A stretch of 64,000 nt of DNA, from positions 1,053,277 through 1,117,276 of the forward strand of contig JAMXIF010001119.1 in assembly GCA_028583685.1 (NCBI GenBank), in the 5' to 3' direction. This stretch comes from Petaurus breviceps papuanus. Its lineage: Eukaryota; Chordata; Mammalia; Diprotodontia; Petauridae. Positions 1-10,368 of the stretch are shown here, piece after piece. Within the stretch, counting starts at the first letter, position 1, and each line of letters starts with the position of its first letter. The position numbers and the translations under genes were made by a program. The notes beneath the pieces are model-generated. The model was not told the DNA's origin. It saw only the letters and a program-made list of their open reading frames with translations, and searched no databases.

Positions 1-830
1 ATATTATCCTTAATATTTTACCTGACTACACATATATAATCTATATTGAATTCCTTGCCTTCTCAATGGTGGTAATGAGGTATGGGCTCTGGGAGCCTCC
101 TTGAGCTCTCCTTGAGGTACAGGCTCTGGGAACCCCCCTTGGACTCTGATTAAATTGTCCCATTTGCATTAGGCCATAAGTCTTACATTGAGGCTGGGCC
201 CAAACCTCTGTTACTAGATTTTGTACCCTTGAGCCTATCAAAATATCAGTCCACCCTTGAACTGGCCTAGCCCACCATTGTCTGTAGTCTCCAGGTAACC
301 TCCAACAACTTCCCACCCTTAATCACTCATTGACCTCATCTGATTTCTCCTGAAGACCCTCCCCAAACTCCTCCTTTAGACCACCCCAGATTCCTCCCAC
401 AACCTTCTGTATATAAGATCCCATCTTCCCTCCATATGTGTGAGAGAGCCATAGAATGACCTAACACAGACTTACTCTGTGTCTAACACAAGCGAACTTT
501 TAATAAACTTTACTTTCTTTGGCTGAGAAGACTTGAGTCGAATTCATTCGGCAGGACCCAGGGTGTTGGTATTTTTGAGGTCTCCAGAGCAACTCTAAAC
601 CTCTTAATGGGTAACCTCTTTATTTTTATGGTTCCCAGAGCCTGTACCTCAAGGACTCAAAGAGAGGTCAAGGGGGCTCCCAGAGCCCATTCCTCATCAA
701 TGGTGTGGGGGTGGGAAGGGAGTAAGGGAGAGAATTTGGAACTCAAAGTTTTAAAAACAAATGTTAAAAATTGTTTTTACATGTAATTGGGGAAAAATAA
801 ATACGAAATTAAAATAAAATAAAAAGAACA
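1..830 (+). mobile_element. L1-type LINE 3' UTR, split by an LTR-like insertion
   Basis: The two flanks, 1-62 and 706-830, read as one 3' UTR. The left flank ends in an ATATTGAATTCCTTGCCTTCTC-like motif. The right flank has the purine-rich stretch, AATTTGGAACTCAAAG and TTTACATGTAATTGGGG, then an A-rich tail. The same order is seen near 60190-60335 and, in a variant, near 63000-63110. It is 5'-truncated by the window edge or by retrotransposition and has no ORF. Family assignment comes from remembered marsupial L1 3' ends. Confidence 0.75.
72..696 (+). mobile_element. LTR-like fossil with long inverted ends
   Basis: The interior resembles a solitary retroviral LTR. There is a TATA-like box (TATATAAG) at 410-417 and a polyadenylation signal (AATAAA) at 502-507, in the spacing expected of U3-R-U5. 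The ends are unusual: 76-134 and 630-696 are imperfect inverted copies of each other, both carrying GGGCTCTGGGAGCC and GAGGTACAGGCTCTGGGAACC. The outermost bases are TG...CA. A perfect 9-bp repeat, TCAATGGTG, flanks it at 63-71 and 697-705, with four extra bases (GTAA) on the left. No internal retroviral genes are present. Class is unassigned: an ERV solo LTR is most likely, but a long-TIR element that took up LTR sequence is not excluded. Confidence 0.6.
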
Positions 831-915
831 TATAAGTTCTTTGATGACAGGGACTGTGTCTATGTATTTGTGCTTGTATTCCCAGTGCTTGGTCCACTGA
901 CTGTATATTGTTAGA
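826..915 (+). mobile_element. L2 LINE 3' end
   Basis: The segment follows the L2 3'-terminal pattern: a GACAGGGACTGTGTCT-like stretch, then TGTATTCCCAGTGCTTGG. It is short, diverged and non-coding. It starts directly after the L1 tail. Confidence 0.55.
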
Positions 916-1637
916 TTACATGTACAATTGGATTTTTAGTTATTCAAAAGAACATTTTTCTCTCTCCCTTTTATCTCTCCACATATAGACTTAAGACTCT
1001 TTGGTTAATTAACAATCATTTCCACCCAGGGACATGATGTTCTCAGACACCTATGGTCCATGAGAAAATGTCTCCTCACAACCTGCATAATACGATGCTT
1101 GTGATTCATCACATCTCAAACTTTTATTGTTTTCCTCCTACTTCCCTAAACTTCTATCTGTCTGAAAAACACAAGTTCTTGGGGATCCTTGAAGGATTTG
1201 GATAAATGAAGTAAAGTTCTAAAAAAGTAAAATCCTTGACTATCATAGTTACATCTTTCAAAGAATTCACTCCCACATTTTCCTGCCACTCCATTAAATT
1301 AATATATTGCTTTACTTAGGAGGGAATCACTGCCCTTATTTAACTTTTCCCTGAGGCTTGGGGCAGGGAATTGTGTACCTGTATGCATTAATTCATTTCA
1401 AGAAATGTTATGTAATACTTGATTATGTTATACCCTATTTGATGTTATGGGAAATATAAGAGAGGAAGGAAAAGATAAGTTGTTTCTCTCCATATAGAGT
1501 CTATAATCTCATTTGTAAAATAAGACTTCAAACAATAAAGGTAATATAATGACATAATCCTTTCTTCTTTCATCATTCTAAATGTTTCTGTGATGACAAA
1601 AGTATTCAAAATGATTTATACAAAGAAATATTATTTA
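916..1637. other. Unannotated AT-rich stretch
   Basis: I see no gene, RNA or recognisable repeat in these roughly 720 bases. Reading frames are short and interrupted. Confidence 0.4.
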
Positions 1638-2200
1638 CATCAATTAATAAATATTTACCATGGAACTACTATATGTAAGGCACTGTGGAAGACAAAAATC
1701 CAAAAAACATGGTACCTACCCTGCCCCCAAGAAGCTTGCTACCGATTTAGGAAAATAAGATATAAGTTCATGAAAAATTAAATAACAACATGAAACAATG
1801 AAAGACAATAGGGCAATAAATGAAGAAATGACAAATGGTAGCTGGGACAAAAATTCTATGAAATCAGACAAGAGATCACCATGAGCTGGGGTGGAGAGAA
1901 GAGGTGGGACAAGAACTAGTCTTTAGACTGAGGATAGATAGGGCCAAGGTGAGCAAGAAAGGGTTTAACAAGAGAGAAGGAACAGATTTAAGCAAGGATA
2001 CAAAGTCATCCATTGGGAATGGGAAGAATTGGTTTGGAAGAAGGATTCAAGGTGAGAGATTAGACAAAAAAGATAGTCTGGGGGCTTGAATGCCAGACTG
2101 TGGGGTTTGTACTACAGATAAGAGGGAACACATTTTTAAGCAGGTTAGTGACAAGAATAAAGCAATATTTTAGGGAAGTGACTACAGATGTACTATTGAC
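1638..2200 (-). mobile_element. Antisense L2 LINE 3' portion
   Basis: It opens with the reverse complement of the L2 3' end (AATAAATATTTA, then CTACTATATGTAAGGCACTGTGG). It continues through a diverged body to an antisense landmark near 2125-2180 (TTTTTAAGCAGGTTAGTGACAAGA) that matches the region antisense to the C-terminal L2 reverse transcriptase. No open frame survives. Confidence 0.6.
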
Positions 2201-2291
2201 AACTAAAACTCAAATCATGGGCTTTTCTCTCGAATCTTTGCTACAACCTTTCTTCTTTTTCTCCTAAGTATTCCCATGTGAGTACTTGCAT

Positions 2292-2335
2292 GTACACACA
2301 CACACACACACACACACATACACACACACACACAC
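2292..2335. repeat. (CA)n microsatellite
   Basis: This is an almost pure CA dinucleotide run with one TA interruption. Confidence 0.95.
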
Positions 2336-2876
2336 CCTCTGTGTTGAGAGCCCCGGGCCGCCAGGCTTCTATAACATAGAAAGGGTTAACAATAATCAGA
2401 TTATGACACTATGTGGGGTGCTGTAATAGCAGAGATACAGTGAGGTATTTGCTTCCAGCATCCTTTCCACCTCCTCTTCTTTCAAAAGTGCCAATCTTTG
2501 CCTTTTCCCACACTTTGAGTTTGTCCTGAGCCATTAAGAGACCCCCCACTGAGACAACCCATTAAGTTCTGAATAGTGTTTTAAGCTCCAGATGATTCCT
2601 TTCCTTAATATTCTTTCACAAAAAAAAAAAAATCCCACAAAACTGACCCATTCTGTGCCCCATCCCTTAGGACTCTGCCAGGAAATTTGCTTATCCACTA
2701 AAATAATCAAAACCAAGGTGCTAATGATGCATGGCTTATGAGTCAATCCTTCCCATATTAACATATTTTCCTTTTAATAGCGGTCTTCTTTCACCCAAGA
2801 AATAATGCTCCAATAGTTTACCATCAGAGAACAGGGCACGCAGGTAGGGGCAACTCTATTAGAAGGCTTCAGCAGC
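2336..2876. other. Unannotated stretch
   Basis: Nothing recognisable apart from a 12-base A run near 2620. The open frame across it on the minus strand has no known domain. Confidence 0.35.
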
Positions 2877-2877
2877 C

Positions 2878-2940
2878 CTCAGTTAATTTCAGAGATAGAA
2901 GAGACCTCTGAAGCCATCAAATAAGCCACCATCTGCCTAC
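2878..2940 (-). mobile_element. MIR fragment
   Basis: A short match to the antisense MIR 3' half (a GAAGAGACCTCTGAAGCCATC-like block). It is too short to be certain. Confidence 0.35.
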
Positions 2941-2944
2941 TTTT

Positions 2945-3995
2945 GAATAAAGTATGCATGATCTAGGAGTATCAAAGCACAGCTACTCACTATCCTGGAG
3001 TCCAGAGGGGACCGCAGACTTATCTCTTTAAGTCTCAGTCATTTTCTGCTAAGGTAAGAAGTCAAAGTGGCTGACTGCACAGTGTCCTTTGGGACACAGG
3101 AACTAAGCATAGGCTAGAGTCTCATTCCACACTGATCCAACAGGAGAGCTCTATTATTTAGCTGCTAGTGTCAATCTGATGACCCTTAATTGGCAAGTTC
3201 TATATCAAGACATGTCTGACATTTGAAGCCACTTTCTCCTAGTGCTCTGCTTGGAAGTAAAGCACTCTGGGAAGGAGCCATGTGCTTTCTTTCAGCCCAC
3301 TGGAGTATTTCTGAGTGTACTGGGGCAGTAGCTCACTCGCCCTTAATAGTCCTTAATAAAATAATAGTACTTGAGGGGCCTGGAAAAGTCCATGAAGTTA
3401 ACAAAGGAACCCTCCTCCCTAGTTTAGATAAGGGGAAAATCTGGCTCCATGAGGCATTATATAGTTGCACAGGATAAGAATTTGGCCCCATCTCATAAAA
3501 GTTATTATTTCACAAGAGAGCAGTTTTTTCTCTGATTTGTGTCTAAATATGAGGAGAAAATGAGTGCTGGGTGGAGAAGGGAACACGCAGGCATTTAAGT
3601 CATTTATATTTTACATTTTTATGGCACAGCAGAGAACAGCATCCTTTTTCCATTAGCAATTAGAGAAAGGAACATACTGTCAAAGCTTGCTGTAAATCGT
3701 CCCTATTAAAACAGTCTATACCATCCAATGATTGATCAACATAAAGAATTTATTTACTAACATGAGAACAGCTTTTATTTTACTCACTGATGCACATGAA
3801 AATGCATAATAATTTAGATAAGGTATGAACACATATGCATTTTATAACACTGCTATCAAAAGGCAGGCCTGATTCCCACCTTAGAGGCTGCCTATGTCCT
3901 ATCAGGCTTCCACTGGTTGGAGAGCTGTTATGTTTTGGAGCCAATATTTTAGAAGCAAAACATCTAAAGTTTTGAAACATATTTTAATGGTGTTC
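2945..3995. other. Unannotated, mostly unique sequence
   Basis: About 1 kb with no gene or clear repeat. Two small open frames (3223-3477 on plus, 3780-3980 on minus) show no domain, signal peptide or splice context and are probably chance. Confidence 0.4.
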
Positions 3996-3997
3996 TA

Positions 3998-4240
3998 AAA
4001 ACACAGGTCAGAGGTAAGAGCATGGGAGAGTTAAGTCCCTGTTCTGCCAATAGCTCAGTATGTAACAGTAGACAGCTTAAGAACCCCAAGCCTCAGTTTC
4101 TTAAACTATAAAATGAGGGAGTTGGACATGATCAGCTTTAAGTTTCCTTCACTCTGTAAATCTGGGGATAATAATACCCATTCTGCCTAATTCACAGGAG
4201 CATTGTGAAGATAAAATGTGATAAATATAAAAGCACTATT
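3998..4240 (+). mobile_element. MIR SINE plus SINE-type 3' tail
   Basis: Sense MIR landmarks run in order: a loss-eroded tRNA-like 5' part, CCTCAGTTTCTTAAACTATAAAATGAGG near 4090-4120, then a TTGGACATGATC block. A GATAATAATACC...GAAGATAAAATG segment, typical of the 3' part of MIR-related SINEs, follows. Confidence 0.7.
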
Positions 4241-4404
4241 AAAAATTAAAAATTAAATGTCACCAAGTATACAAACAGAAAGTTGTGCCAATCCTTTCTC
4301 AGTAACATTATTAATGCAGTATAACCTTACCTCATCATCTGGTCACATTAATCATTTGGAGAATAGTAGAAATGAAAGGAACCATAGAGATCATCTCATC
4401 TAAA

Positions 4405-4735
4405 GATTCATAAGTTGAAGTACACCCCCCCCCCAAAAAAAAGCTTCCTGGGTAGATTTCAGGGAGTCTATGAACTTGCATGGGAAAGAAAAATTATATC
4501 TTTATTTTTATTAACCTCTAGTGGAGGCTTTAACTGAATTTTGACATTTCCTCCATTTCTTAAGAAGGACCGCATACATCAGTCAATAAAAATATTTGCT
4601 TGGTCCTTCAAACGATTCTTAAATTCCTTTCCTTCTAGTATTAAAATCATTATTCTGAGAAGGGGTTCACAGGCTCACACACAAAAAGGCCAAGCACCCC
4701 TGCTCCTCTTCTGCCAAAGGAGTCCGCAACACACA
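4405..4735 (+). repeat. Interspersed repeat family A, copy 1
   Basis: Family unnamed by me. It contains a GGGAGTCTATGAACTTG block, a TTTATTTTTATTAACCTCTA block, and then CATTATTCTGAGAAGGGG at about 4649-4664, followed by ACAAAAAGGCCAAGCACCCCTG. The last two blocks recur at 56668-56735. I recall this arrangement from old mammalian interspersed repeats, possibly a DNA transposon, but cannot name it safely. Confidence 0.5.
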
Positions 4736-4751
4736 CACACACACACACACA
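4732..4751. repeat. (CA)n short run
   Basis: Ten CA units lie at the edge of the preceding repeat. Confidence 0.9.
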
Positions 4752-4754
4752 AGT

Positions 4755-5105
4755 AAGCCCTCATCTAATAGAATCCTTTCATTGCAATCAAAAAAAAAGG
4801 AGGAATAAAGCGATAAGTGACTGGCTAAGGTCTCCTTACTTCCACACAAAAAGTCTGATAAGACTTAGCTTGTCCCCAGAAGGGAGATTAAAAAGCAGTG
4901 GGTAGAAATTACCAAGAGATAGATTTCATCTCCTTATATGGAAAATCTCCTTAACAATTAAAACGTTGCCTTATTCAGTGGTGAGTCCCTGACACAAGAA
5001 TTGTTCAAGAGGACAATCAGTGACGACATCCATAATGAGGGTGCTATCCATCTATCCATGGGATTCCTGTTTGGGGGCTGGTTGTACCAGATGACCTCTG
5101 AGATT
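4755..5105. other. Unannotated stretch
   Basis: No gene and no confident repeat between the CA run and the next SINE. Confidence 0.35.
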
Positions 5106-5107
5106 CC

Positions 5108-5397
5108 TGGTAGCACAGCATAGTAGATAGAGCACTGGAGTTGGAGTCAAGAAGATTTAGGTTTGAATCCTGTCTTAGAGACTTGTAAGCTGAATGGCAG
5201 GCAGTTAGGTGGCCCAGTGAATAGAATGATGTCCTCATCACTTAGGTAAGTCACTTAACCCTATTGCCTCAGAGCTACCTCATCTGTAAAATGGACTAGA
5301 GAGGAAAGGGGAAACCATTCCAGTTTCTTTGCCAAAACAAACCCAAATGGGGTCACAAAGAGTTGGACATGACTGATATGACTCAACAAGAACAATA
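5108..5397 (+). mobile_element. Marsupial tRNA-derived SINE, long type
   Basis: The head contains a TAGATAGAGCACTGGAGTTGGAGTCA block and the body GTAAGTCACTTAACCC, CTCATCTGTAAAATGG and AAACCATTCCAGTTTCTTTGCC. The tail is GGACATGACTGATATGACTCAACAAGAACAA. A second head-like block near 5198-5225 suggests internal duplication or a nested copy. Confidence 0.85.
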
Positions 5398-5429
5398 AGA
5401 TGTCTGACTCTAAGTAAGAAATGTAGTTT

Positions 5430-5515
5430 CCCTGGGGGCCAATTTCCTTATTTGTAAAATGAGGGTGTTGTACTCAATGATCTCTAAGTCCTTTCTAATT
5501 CTAAATCTATGATCC
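5430..5515 (+). mobile_element. MIR SINE 3' part
   Basis: The order AATTTCCTTATTTGTAAAATGAGG, CAATGATCTCTAAGTCC, TTCTAAATCTATGAT is the sense MIR core and 3' end. Confidence 0.8.
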
Positions 5516-5643
5516 CTGTTGGCACCATGATTTCATGATTCTATAACTCTTATGCTAGTGTTCCTTCATATGAACACATATATTGTATGTGTGCATACAC
5601 ATAATTTTCTATTTGCATGCATCCTTTAAGAATTTGCCTGGTA

Positions 5644-5817
5644 GGGATGGCTAGGTGGTGCAGTGAATAGAGCACCAGCCTGGGAGTCAGGAGGACCTGA
5701 GTTTAAATCTGACCTCAAACACTTAACACACACACAAAAAAAACTAGCTGTGTGACCTTGGGCAAGTCACTTAACCCCAATTGCCCTACCTTCCCCCCTC
5801 CAGAAAAGGCAAAAAAG
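5644..5817 (+). mobile_element. Marsupial tRNA-derived SINE, short type, with target duplication
   Basis: The head GGCTAGGTGGTGCAGTGAATAGAGC is intact, as is the TGACCTTGGGCAAGTCACTTAACCCCAATTGCC block. The element ends in an A-rich tail. A 16-base duplication flanks it at 5628-5643 and 5818-5833 (AAGAATTTGCCTGGTA, one mismatch), the mark of L1-driven insertion. A small CA/A expansion sits inside it near 5729-5746. Confidence 0.92.
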
Positions 5818-5833
5818 AAGAATCTGCCTGGTA

Positions 5834-6203
5834 CCTCATTGTGATAGGAAGGTGACTGTGCATTAACAAAGGCTCTGTCAGGGGCCCATAAGCTCTAGCA
5901 GGTCCTACTAGGTTCTGGAGAAGCTCAGAGTATGAGTTGTACATCTGTCATCCAAGGTCCAGTTTGGCTAAATCTGGAGGGGCTCATAACCAGAATCACA
6001 TTAAGTAGTTGGTTTGGGGCTTGTTTTTTTTTTTGGCTGCAAAGCCTCATGAAGACAGTCTATTAACATATGACATATCTGTGATGTGCTTCACTGGAAG
6101 ATGTAACCATCCCACTGAATCATGGTTCTGTTCCATATGTGTGTGAATATGGATATGTCTTATTTTAACAAGCTTACATGCATGTTTCATTTTTCATTCA
6201 CTC
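5834..6203. other. Unannotated stretch
   Basis: No gene or clear repeat. Confidence 0.35.
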
Positions 6204-6440
6204 TGGCATGTAAGTGGTGCAGTGGATGAAATGCCAGACATGGAGTCAGAAAGACTTAAACTCCAATTCTCCCTCTGACCCTTACTTAATAGCTGTGAGA
6301 TCCTGGCCAAGTCACTCTACTGGGCTCAGCTTCCTCATCTGCAAAACACATACCTCACAGGGTTATTGTAAGGAACAAATGAGATAACATGCACAAAGCT
6401 TTGCAAACCTTGAAAAGCTACATAAATGCTATTATTATTC
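6204..6440 (+). mobile_element. MIR-related SINE
   Basis: It has an AGTGGTGCAGTGGATGAAATG head, GGCCAAGTCACT and CTCATCTGCAAAAC blocks, and a 3' part reading AATGAGATAACATGCACAAAGC...ATAAATGCTATTATTATT. The 3' half differs from the GACTGAAACAACT-tailed SINEs, so this is a different subfamily. Confidence 0.8.
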
Positions 6441-6560
6441 AATAAATATTTATTAAATGCCTAGCGTGTATAACATTCCACCAGGTACCAAGTGAGATAC
6501 AAAAATAAATATTTTCTCTGTCCTCAAGAAGTATACTGTTTAGTAGGGGGAAATAAGTCA
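6440..6560 (-). mobile_element. Antisense L2 LINE 3' end
   Basis: Reverse complement of the L2 terminus: AATAAATATTTATTAAATGCC, a CAGGTACC block, then a TCCTCAAGAAGTATACTG block. It abuts the SINE just upstream. Confidence 0.7.
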
Positions 6561-7170
6561 CAGAAATATGCCTGATACAAATTAGCATGTGTTCATAACC
6601 CAAGTGTACATTGCTCTGAGATAATTCTGAGCTGTCTGTCTGAGCGTGCACATATACCAACAACTCTTTCTTCTCTTCAGAGAGCATGTTTCTACAGTGA
6701 GTGTTCTATGCTTATACTACTCAGCTGAGGTCAGTTGTTTTAACGCTTGTTTGCACTTCTGTGACAGATATTGAATGTTCTCTCCCTAGTTTTATTAGCA
6801 GCAATTTTCATATCTACAGATTTCTTTTTAATGAAGTCTTGCTCAAAGGAGTAAACCCAGAGAGCAGTCTTATCCAGCAAAAATTCCAAGGGATATATGT
6901 GGGATATGTTTCTATAGAAATGACTAACAAGGCTAGATGGGTGTTAATCCTAGTACAGAGTGTTCTGTGGGGAAAACAGATGGCATCCATTTATTTCTCC
7001 TTTTCTTCACACTGGACTAGAAACTGATACCCTAGGACAAACACACATACTGAAGATTCAGACAGTCAAAAATTATTTTTTTTTGCATGTAACGGAGAAA
7101 ATATTGCATGATTAGGGTTTCTGAAAGTGCCTTTTATTTGGAAAGACAAAGAATGTTGGTATTCTGTTCT
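6561..7170. other. Unannotated, mostly unique sequence
   Basis: The 108-codon frame at 6701-7027 has no recognisable domain and no coding context. I treat it as chance. Confidence 0.4.
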
Positions 7171-7171
7171 T

Positions 7172-8780
7172 CAGTCTATCACTCAACAAGAAACATTTAT
7201 TAAGTGCTTACTATATGCAAAGCAATGTGCCAAGTGCTAGGGTTACAAAAAAGATGGCAAAAATATAATCCCTGTTCTCAAGGAGCATGTATTCTAATGG
7301 AAGAGACAGCATGAAAATCACTGTTTATAAATAACAGTGTATATAAAAATATATGCAGTGTAGATAGAAAATAATCTCAGAGAGAAGGCACTAGTGAGGG
7401 GGATAGGACTGGAGAAGGCCTCCTACAAAAGGTGGCATTTGAGGTAAGTCTTGAAGGAAGCCAGAAAAGTCAGGAGGAGGAGGAGGTAAGGAGAAAGAAC
7501 ATCCAAGCATGGAAGACAGCCAATTGTAAAATACTGAATTGGAAGACGGACCATTTATGAGAAATATAGCTGGAATGCTGAGTGTGAAGAGAAGTAAAAT
7601 GAAAGGGTGGGGTGGTGGCTGTATGAGTGAAGAGAAGGGAGAATAAGTATGAGAAATGGCATGAACTTAGAAATGACAGGATTTGACAACAGACTGGAAA
7701 TATGGAGTGAATGGGAAAAGTAAGAATGACATCAAGGTTGAGAACCTGGATGACTAGGAAGATGGTGTTGCCCTCACCAGCAATAGGAAAGTCAGGAAGA
7801 GGGGAAAGTTTGGGTGCAAAGACAATGAATTCTCATCAGAAATATTGAGTTTCTGATACTTTTAGGACATCCAGTTAGAGACATTCAAAAGGCTATTGAT
7901 GAAGCAAGAGTGGAACTCAGGAGTGAGATTAGGGCTGGATATTGAGATCTGAGAATCATCTGAGTAAAAATTATAATTGAACCCCTAGTAGCTAGTAACA
8001 TCACCAAGTAAGAAAGAATAGAGGGAAAAGAGAAGCAAGCCCAGGATGTAGCCTTGGGAATCTCTATGGTTTCTAGGCATGACATAGATGACAATCCAAA
8101 GAGAAGAACAAGGAGAGAGTAGCATCATAAAAGCCTAGAGAAGAGTGTGCAAAGAGGAGATGGAAATCGACAGGGTCAAAGATGAACAAAGATCAATAAG
8201 AAGGGCAATTAAGAGATCACTAGTGGCTTTGGAGAGTGTGGTACAGGAGAAGGTTATAGGTGAGTGGCATAAGGTTAGAAGCCTGATTTCAGACTGTTTA
8301 CTAAAGAGCTTACTCTGTAGTAGAAAAGAAGAGAAGAAAAATAGAGGCTACCGGTGTGGATAGATTTCTCAAGAAATTTAGCTGAGGAGAGTAGTTGTTT
8401 TTCAGTCATGTCTGATTCTTTATGACCCCATGCACCATGCTGTTCATGGGATTTTCTTGGCAAAGATACTACAATGATTTTTCATTTCCTTTTCCACTAG
8501 ATTAAGGCAAACAGAGGTTAGGTGAATTTCCCAGAGTGCTTACAATTAGTAAGTGTCGAAGGTCATATTTGAACTCAGATCTTCCTGACTCTGGGCCCAG
8601 TGTTCTTTTCACTAATCCATCTCGCTGCCTCCTAGAAGAGTAGAGATATAGGATAACAGCTAGTAGGAATGGTTGGATCAAAGGAGGGTTTTTTAAGATG
8701 TGGGGACTCATAGGTATGTTTGCAGGCAGCAGGAAAAGAGTCAGCAGACAGAAAGTAATTGCCATAGTTTAGTGAGTCAT
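7172..8780 (-). mobile_element. Long antisense L2 LINE, split by a SINE
   Basis: This is the longest L2 here, about 1.37 kb in two parts (7172-8394 and 8637-8780). It opens with the antisense 3' terminus (AACATTTATTAAGTGCTTACTATATGC) and continues into sequence antisense to the reverse transcriptase domain. On the minus strand around 8015-8080 the translation EIPKATSWACFSF lines up with the GVPQGSVLGPLLF motif of CR1/L2 reverse transcriptases, but the key glycines and prolines are mostly lost. The copy is dead. Confidence 0.8.
8395..8636 (-). mobile_element. Marsupial SINE, antisense, inserted into L2
   Basis: Reverse complement of the long-type SINE. It has TTTTCAGTCATGTCTGATTC at the left, TTTGAACTCAGATCTTCCTGACTC in the middle and a GCTGCCT head at the right. 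A 7-base repeat AGAGTAG lies at 8388-8394 and 8637-8643, and the host L2 continues on both sides. Confidence 0.88.
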
Positions 8781-8859
8781 TCCCCCCTTTTTAACCTGAA
8801 TTGTTTCAACAGACAACAAACTGGTTGGTTTTCCTATCTCTAGTCTCCTCCCATCCAAT

Positions 8860-9535
8860 CTATGCTTTGTAATACTTCTAGATTAGTGTCCTAAAGCTTT
8901 AGTCATTCAGCCCTCCTGCTCAAAAAACTTCAGTAGTTCCCTATTGAGGAAAAAACAAATTCCTTAGATGAGTTTTTAAGAACCTTCATAATCTGGCCCC
9001 AACCTACTGTATCTGGCCAGCCTCCCTTCCCATGAGTCTTCTTCACATATTCACCACTCTAGCCAAGTTATTCTGCTTGTTACCTCTTCAATTCAATTCA
9101 TTTAACCCTACTTTCAGACTTTCACTCCTGCCAAATTCCTACCCTATAATGCCTTCCCATAATAATAATAACAGCAATCATTTATATGACACTTTAAGGT
9201 TTGCAAAGCACTTCCCATGTTCTCATATTTTTCTCAGAACATCCTCTCCTCTGCCTATTAAAACTATCCTTCAAAGCTTGACAATCTAGTCCCACTTTTG
9301 CAGTGAAACTCCCCCAATTACTCCGATTCCTTGTGATCTCTTCCTCAGTGAACGCTTTTACACTTATCACACTATCACAGTTATAGTTAGTTTGCCATTT
9401 GCCATGCTATTTGGAAAGGTCTATAATTATTTCCTGAATGGAATTCTCTTTTCCCCAACCAAATTCAGTGGAGGTACTTCAAGGGTATACTCTGAGTGCT
9501 TAATGAACACTCATTGACTGATTGATTCTTGCTTG
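8860..9535 (+). mobile_element. Sense L2 LINE 3' half
   Basis: Sense L2 landmarks appear in order: CTCCTGCTCAAAAAACTTCAGTAG, CATAATCTGGCCCCAACCTACTG, a CTCTAGCCAAGTTATTCTG block, CTTATCACACTATCACAG, and the 3' terminus AGTGCTTAATGAACACTCATTGACTGA. It is interrupted at 9160-9240 by a MIR-like fragment. No open frame remains. Confidence 0.8.
9160..9240 (-). mobile_element. MIR-related SINE fragment nested in L2
   Basis: AATAATAATAACAGCAATCATTTATATG, then TTTGCAAAGCACTT, is the antisense 3' part of a MIR-related SINE. L2 sequence resumes on either side. Confidence 0.65.
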
Positions 9536-9537
9536 TT

Positions 9538-9715
9538 ACACTGCCTGTAGTACAAGGAAGGCATATAGTAAAATGCTCAAGGAATACTTTTTGACTGGCT
9601 ACTTACTCCTAGTACCATATGTGCTTCTTGTGTGTGGAGATTGTTTTCCTTTCTGTCTTTGCACCTAGTACAGTGTCTTACATACAAAAGGCTTACTGAA
9701 TTGAAGTGAACAGAA
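9538..9715 (+). mobile_element. Two further L2 3' termini in tandem
   Basis: Two diverged terminal blocks, about 9538-9600 and 9628-9712, each have a CAGTGTCTTACATACAAAAGG-like run followed by an AATACTTTTTGACTGG or TTACTGAATTGAA end. They follow the previous L2 head to tail. Confidence 0.55.
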
Positions 9716-10197
9716 TTAAATTGAATTGGACTGAGAAAAACTCACAAAAAAGATAGTCTTGTGCATGGGTGTCTAAAACAATCAGAGTTTCTAACATTGT
9801 GGGAGTGGGGGGAAGTTCATTTCAAAAGGTAGAGAAACCAACAAAGATGATTTTTTAAAATCTGATTATCTCTAACAAGGAGGACTTGGTTACTGGTTAC
9901 TGATGGGAACTTTGGGGAACTACGTAGAGAAAGGAGGAAAAGCCAGGCAGAGTATGATGTGCACCCTAGACTTGGTGACAACATAATTCAAAGAACTCAG
10001 AAAAAGACAAGGAAGAATCCATCAACTAAAATTCTACAAAGGAAGTAAGCAGGGGAAGGGGAAGGGAAACTAAAAGAAAAATCAAATTCCAACTACGCAA
10101 AAGGAAACAATTTGGATAAGGAAAAAAGTAGGAATTCTAAGAAGAGGTCAATGTGGATGCACAGAGAATTCATCAACCAACTTAGATTGTTATGTAC
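9716..10197. other. Unannotated stretch
   Basis: A-rich, no open frame of note, no repeat I can name. Confidence 0.35.
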
Positions 10198-10213
10198 AAA
10201 AGTGGGAAGCAGG

Positions 10214-10368
10214 GGGGAGGCCAGGTGGCTCAGTGAGTAAGAGCACCAGTCCCAGAGTTGGAATAACCTGGGATCGAATCCGGGCTCAGATACTTAGCAC
10301 CACACCCAGAAAAAACTGGCCATGTAACCTTGAGCAAGTTACTTAACCCCAACTGCTTTAAAAACAAA
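10214..10368 (+). mobile_element. Marsupial SINE with perfect 16-bp target duplication
   Basis: It has an AGGTGGCTCAGTGAGTAAGAGCACC head, a GGGATCGAATCCGGGCTC box-B-like block, a TTACTTAACCCCAACTGC block and an A-rich tail. The flanks carry an exact 16-base repeat, AAAAGTGGGAAGCAGG, at 10198-10213 and 10369-10384. The perfect repeat suggests it is younger than most SINEs here. Confidence 0.93.

Noticed and set aside
2292-2340. Short-spaced repeats that might suggest a CRISPR array
   Set aside because: Plain dinucleotide microsatellite. The genome is mammalian, and no array of repeats with unique spacers exists anywhere in the window.
6701-7027. 108-codon frame, possible small gene
   Set aside because: No domain, no signal peptide pattern, no promoter or splice context. 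It is compatible with chance in AT-rich DNA.
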